Of a stretch of 9,327 nucleotides of DNA, positions 6,759 through 9,327 are shown in pieces; positions within the stretch are counted from its first letter, which is position 1, and the number at the start of each line of letters is the position of its first letter. The position numbers were made by a program, and so were the translations under genes. Source of the stretch: Pseudomonas sp. (GTDB lineage Bacteria; Pseudomonadota; Gammaproteobacteria; Pseudomonadales; Pseudomonadaceae); the NCBI GenBank assembly GCA_003523465.1, contig DQAA01000184.1:956-10282 (forward strand), read 5' to 3'. A model generated the notes under the pieces. It was given only the letters and a program-made list of their open reading frames with translations. It was not told where the DNA came from and made no database searches.

Positions 6759-8063
6759 TTACAGATCCGAGTGCCGGGTTTCCTTCAGGCACAGCACGGC
6801 GATCAGGCTCAGCAGGGCCGCAGCCGAGACATACCCTCCCACCCAGCTCAAGCCTCCAATCGCCACCAGCTTCTGGGCGAAGAACGGTGCCGCCGACGCG
6901 CCGACGATGCCGCCCAGGTTATACGCCGCCGAAGCACCGGTGTAGCGCACGTGGGTCGGGAACAGCTCGGGCAGCAGGGCGCCCATCGGCGCGAAGGTCA
7001 CGCCCATCAGGAACAGTTCGATGGCCAGGAACAGCGCTACCCCGACGGTGGAACCGGAGGTCAGCAGCGGCTCCATGAGGAAGCCCGAAGCGATCGCCAG
7101 CAGGGCACCGACGATCAGCACCGGCTTGCGCCCGTAGCGGTCGCTGAGCCAGGCCGACAGCGGCGTGGCCAGGGCCATGAAGACCACGGCGAAGCACAGC
7201 AGGCCGAGGAAGGTTTCCCGGGTGTAGCCGAGGGTGGACACGCCGTAGCTAAGGGAGAACACCGTCGAGATATAGAACAGCGCGTAGCACACCACCATGG
7301 CCATGGCGCCCAGCAGTACTGGCATCCAGTACTGGGAGAACAGTTCGACTACCGGCATCTTGACCCGCTCGTGACGGGCGATGGCCTTGGCGAAGACCGG
7401 GGTTTCTTCCAGCTTCAGGCGCACATACAGGCCGACGATCACCAGCGCGGCGCTGAGCAGGAACGGAATGCGCCAGCCCCAGGCGCGGAAATCCTCGTCG
7501 CTCAACAGCATCGCCAGGGCAAGGAACAGGCCGTTGGCAGCAAGGAAGCCGATGGATGGCCCCAGTTGCGGGAACATGCCGAACCAGGCGCGCTTGTCCT
7601 TGGGCGCGTTCTCCGTGGCCAGCAGGGCGGCACCGCCCCATTCGCCACCCAGGCCGAGGCCCTGGCCGAAACGCAGGACGCAGAGCAGGATCGGCGCCCA
7701 TACGCCGATGCTGTCATGCCCCGGCAGCACGCCGATCAGGGTGGTACAGACACCCATCAGCAGCAGCGATGCGACCAGGGTCGACTTGCGCCCGATACGG
7801 TCTCCGAAGTGACCGAACAGCGCCGAGCCCAGCGGTCGGGCAAGGAAGGCGATACCGAAGGTGAGAAACGCCGAGAGCATCTGCGCGGTGCCCGACGTCT
7901 GCGGGAAGAACACCGGGCCGATCACCAGCGCGGCAGCCGTGGCGTAGACGTAGAAATCGTAGAACTCGATGGCGGTGCCGATGAAGCTGGCGGTTGCGAC
8001 GCGGGCGGGCGAATTGCCGGACGGTGCGCTGTCCGTCTCGTTATACGTGCTGCTGGTTGTCAT
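6759..8063 (-). CDS. MFS transporter of the metabolite:H+ symporter (MHS) type
   Basis: This 434-residue inner-membrane protein is predicted to import a small organic acid or osmolyte with protons (relatives include ShiA, KgtP, ProP); the substrate cannot be read from sequence. About 12 membrane segments span from residue 25 (FIGTAIEFYDFYVY, typical of MHS proteins) to 425. The loop 2-3 motif GHFGDRIGRK (84-93) and its repeat LSDRYGRKP (306-314) are intact. The MHS signature RFGQGLGLGGEWGGA (131-145) is complete, as are the WGWRIPF (195-201) and LPELFPTHVRYTG (364-376) stretches. The N-terminal 20 residues are hydrophilic and Ser/Thr-rich. ATG at 8063 has AGGGG eight bases upstream. It is convergent with purT and preceded by a long leader with possible regulatory structure. 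No adjacent enzyme gene hints at a substrate. Confidence 0.95.
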   Translation of the reverse strand: MTTSSTYNETDSAPSGNSPARVATASFIGTAIEFYDFYVYATAAALVIGPVFFPQTSGTAQMLSAFLTFGIAFLARPLGSALFGHFGDRIGRKSTLVASLLLMGVCTTLIGVLPGHDSIGVWAPILLCVLRFGQGLGLGGEWGGAALLATENAPKDKRAWFGMFPQLGPSIGFLAANGLFLALAMLLSDEDFRAWGWRIPFLLSAALVIVGLYVRLKLEETPVFAKAIARHERVKMPVVELFSQYWMPVLLGAMAMVVCYALFYISTVFSLSYGVSTLGYTRETFLGLLCFAVVFMALATPLSAWLSDRYGRKPVLIVGALLAIASGFLMEPLLTSGSTVGVALFLAIELFLMGVTFAPMGALLPELFPTHVRYTGASAAYNLGGIVGASAAPFFAQKLVAIGGLSWVGGYVSAAALLSLIAVLCLKETRHSDL

Positions 8064-8094
8064 CTGGTGAACCCCTGACAGTCGAGTGCTCTCT

Positions 8095-8158
8095 GGCGAC
8101 CACGCACGGTTGGCAGCGAGGGGCCGGAGCGTATTTGTAGGTATGACTCGCGGTCGCC
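8095..8158 (-). other. Possible long-range stem in the transporter mRNA leader
   Basis: On the - strand GGCGACCGCG (8158 to 8149) can pair with CGTGGTCGCC (8104 to 8095): ten base pairs including one G-U, closing a 44-nt loop. The stem ends about 32 nt before the start codon, close to but not covering the ribosome-binding site. In such GC-rich DNA a stem of this length could arise by chance. Confidence 0.3.
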
Positions 8159-8312
8159 GAGCATACGCCTCGTGGGGATGGAGGCGGGCGCGGGCACTGT
8201 TCGGGGTGTGAAGCAGTACCGGTAAAGCGCGCGATGCGGGCGGTGCGCACTGGCCGTGGAGCGCCGGATGCGGGTAGCGGGCGCGACGGCAGGGCTGGGT
8301 AAGCGTGGGTCG

Positions 8313-8337
8313 AGTATAGCCAGATTCGATACCGAAT
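8313..8337 (-). promoter_or_regulatory. Candidate promoter -10 with overlapping dyad operator
   Basis: On the - strand TATACT (8318 to 8313) resembles a sigma-70 -10 box. Directly upstream lies an imperfect palindrome ATTCG-N4-CGAAT (8324-8337), the position expected for a repressor site. TAGACA further upstream matches -35 in five of six bases but at 20-nt spacing, which is long. It is about 250 nt before the transporter ATG. The regulator is unknown. Confidence 0.3.
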
Positions 8338-8369
8338 GTGTCTATCTCGGTAGTCGCTGGTGTAACGGA

Positions 8370-9327
8370 TCAGGCGCTGGGCGGGCGTGCCACGGTCCAG
8401 ACCAGGATGCGGCTGGCGCGGTTGTCTTCGGTTTCGAGGATTTCCAGGCGGTAGCGGCCGATCTTCAGGCACACGGCGCTGTCCGGGATGCTTTCCAGGG
8501 CCTCGGTGACCAGGCCGTTGAGGGTTTTCGGACCGTCGCTGGGCAGGTGCCAGCCGAGGCAGCGGTTCAGTTCGCGGATGGCGATGGCGCCCTCGATCAC
8601 ATAGCGGCCGTCGGCCTGCGGATGGATATGCGGGTTGTCCTGGCTGTCCTGTTCCTCGAACTCGCCGACGATTTCCTCGAGGATGTCCTCCAGGGTAACG
8701 ATGCCCTGTACCTCGCCGTATTCGTCGACGACGATGCCCATGCGCCGCTGCTGCTTGTGGAAGTTCAGTAGCTGCAATTGCAGCGGGGTGCTTTCCGGGA
8801 CGAAGTAAGGCTCGTAGCAGGCGGCCAGCAGGGTTTCGTGGGTCAGTTCGGCATTGGGCAGGAGATGGGCGACGTGGCGGATGTTCAGCACCGCCTGGAC
8901 CTGGTTGATATCGCTGTGGAACACCGGCAGGCGCGTGTGCTTGCAAGCGATCAGCTGGGCGGTGATGTCTTCGATGGAGTCGTCGAGATTGACCCCGTCC
9001 ACTTCGCTGCGAGGGACCAGGATGTGGTTGACGCTGATCCGCTGGAGGGCGAGCAGGCTGGCGGGCAGGGTGGTCTTGTTGTGCTGCTCTTCGTCCTCGT
9101 CGGCCTGGGTGTCGTCCTGCTCATGGTGGTTGACCACGGCGGGCTTGACCCTGAACGGCCGCACGATAAGGCGGGCGATGCCATCGAGCAGGCAGGCCAG
9201 CGGTTGCAGCAGGCGCAAGGGGAACTTGAGGACGATGCCCAGACCGATAAAGGCCTGGGGGTTGCGCCGGGCCAGTTGCCGCGGCAGGTACTCGGCGCAG
9301 ATCAGCAGGAGCAGGGCGGCGCCCAGG
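8370..9327 (-). CDS. CNNM/CorC (HlyC) family protein with CBS pair, C-terminal part (5' end outside window)
   Basis: The frame runs from the right edge of the window to TGA at 8370-8372, giving 318 residues; the true start lies beyond the edge. The first visible residues (LGAALLLLICAEYLPRQLARRNP) are the end of the membrane DUF21/CNNM domain. A charged, Gln/Asp/Glu-rich linker follows (67-86). Two CBS motifs come next, about 100-155 (ILVPRSEVDGV, TRLPVFHSD) and 168-222 (MGIVVDEYGEVQGIVTLEDI), and then a CorC_HlyC domain (about 236-315: DGRYVIEGAIAIRELN, TLNGLVTEAL, IGRYRLEILE). Family members are inner-membrane proteins linked to divalent cation (Mg2+/Co2+) transport or tolerance; the older 'hemolysin' name is misleading. 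The DUF21 remnant has EYLPRQLA where many members have GE(I/L)xPKxxA, a divergent but recognisable form. No downstream terminator is evident. Confidence 0.93.
   Translation of the reverse strand, partial: LGAALLLLICAEYLPRQLARRNPQAFIGLGIVLKFPLRLLQPLACLLDGIARLIVRPFRVKPAVVNHHEQDDTQADEDEEQHNKTTLPASLLALQRISVNHILVPRSEVDGVNLDDSIEDITAQLIACKHTRLPVFHSDINQVQAVLNIRHVAHLLPNAELTHETLLAACYEPYFVPESTPLQLQLLNFHKQQRRMGIVVDEYGEVQGIVTLEDILEEIVGEFEEQDSQDNPHIHPQADGRYVIEGAIAIRELNRCLGWHLPSDGPKTLNGLVTEALESIPDSAVCLKIGRYRLEILETEDNRASRILVWTVARPPSA

Larger units (their letters stand above)
8064..8369 (-). other. 306-nt intergenic leader upstream of the MFS gene
   Basis: No gene could be supported here; reading frames that cross it are continuations of noncoding frames from the neighbours. 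Relative to the - strand transporter gene it holds, from far to near, a candidate promoter/operator (8313-8337), a GC-rich middle with no clear signal (about 8160-8310), a long-range stem (8095-8158) and the ribosome-binding site. There is no strong terminator after the CorC-family stop at 8370; the TACCGA/TCGGTA inverted repeat (8330-8335 and 8347-8352) lacks a T tract, so read-through from that gene into the transporter is possible. Confidence 0.6.

Noticed and set aside
6771..8078. A 435-codon open frame on the + strand opposite the MFS gene
   Set aside because: Its translation is Gln/Arg/Gly-rich low-complexity sequence with no recognisable motif. It mirrors the transporter codons, which have an intact family signature, and is a high-GC antisense artefact.
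8041..8946. A 301-codon - strand frame crossing the intergenic region and the CorC-family gene
   Set aside because: Its translation is Pro/Arg/Ala-rich and motif-free, and it is out of frame with the CBS and CorC domains that clearly code there.
9216..9218. TTG at 9218 as the start of the CorC-family gene
   Set aside because: The frame stays open to the window edge and the upstream residues form the end of a DUF21 membrane domain, so this codon is an internal leucine.
1..9327. A hidden defence, phage, toxin-antitoxin or mobile-element system
   Set aside because: All substantial coding sequence is accounted for by housekeeping families with uniform composition. There are no transposase, integrase, attachment-site or CRISPR-like repeats beyond the REP elements.

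Overview
The window is ordinary chromosomal housekeeping DNA from a Pseudomonas, most likely of the fluorescens/putida lineage. This rests on the high G+C content, the protein sequences, and two intergenic palindromes of the type scattered through those genomes: GTGGGAGCGGGTTYACCCGC and a variant of CTGTGGGAGCTGGCTTGCCAG. I recall this gene order as similar to the P. aeruginosa stretch running from purL to the PA3748-type CorC gene; that is memory and was not checked by a search. I see no phage, insertion sequence, CRISPR array, tRNA, rRNA or defence/toxin module.

Layout. (1) Positions 1-2102, + strand: the C-terminal 577 residues of purL, followed 2 nt later by a 103-residue stand-alone NIF3/YqfO-type domain gene, closed by a REP-like hairpin with a T tract. 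(2) 2128-3275, - strand: a two-gene unit of a zinc-ribbon NUDIX hydrolase and an exported YkuD L,D-transpeptidase-like protein. (3) 3407-5322, + strand: a four-gene unit of a NudL-type CoA pyrophosphatase, a gamma-class carbonic anhydrase, a four-cysteine DUF1289 mini-protein and a small VUT/DUF165 membrane protein. It is divergent from unit 2 and ends in a head-to-head REP pair. (4) 5537-6718, + strand: purT, with a strong intrinsic terminator that also lies just behind the convergent gene. (5) 6759-8063, - strand: an MHS-type major facilitator transporter with a roughly 300-nt leader/intergenic region. (6) 8370-9327, - strand: the C-terminal part of a CNNM/CorC (HlyC) family protein with a CBS pair, cut by the window edge.

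Functional links. PurT (GAR to FGAR, using formate) and PurL (FGAR to FGAM, using glutamine) catalyse consecutive steps of de novo purine synthesis, although they sit about 3.8 kb apart in separate units. Two unrelated NUDIX hydrolases face each other across a 131-nt divergent intergenic region. The nudL-gammaCA-DUF1289-VUT unit is tightly spaced at the carbonic anhydrase/DUF1289 junction and is the least understood group here. I found no convincing previously undescribed system. The points most worth a second look are the REP-derived terminator, the unusual YkuD active-site motif, the small DUF1289 and VUT proteins, and the structured leader of the transporter gene.
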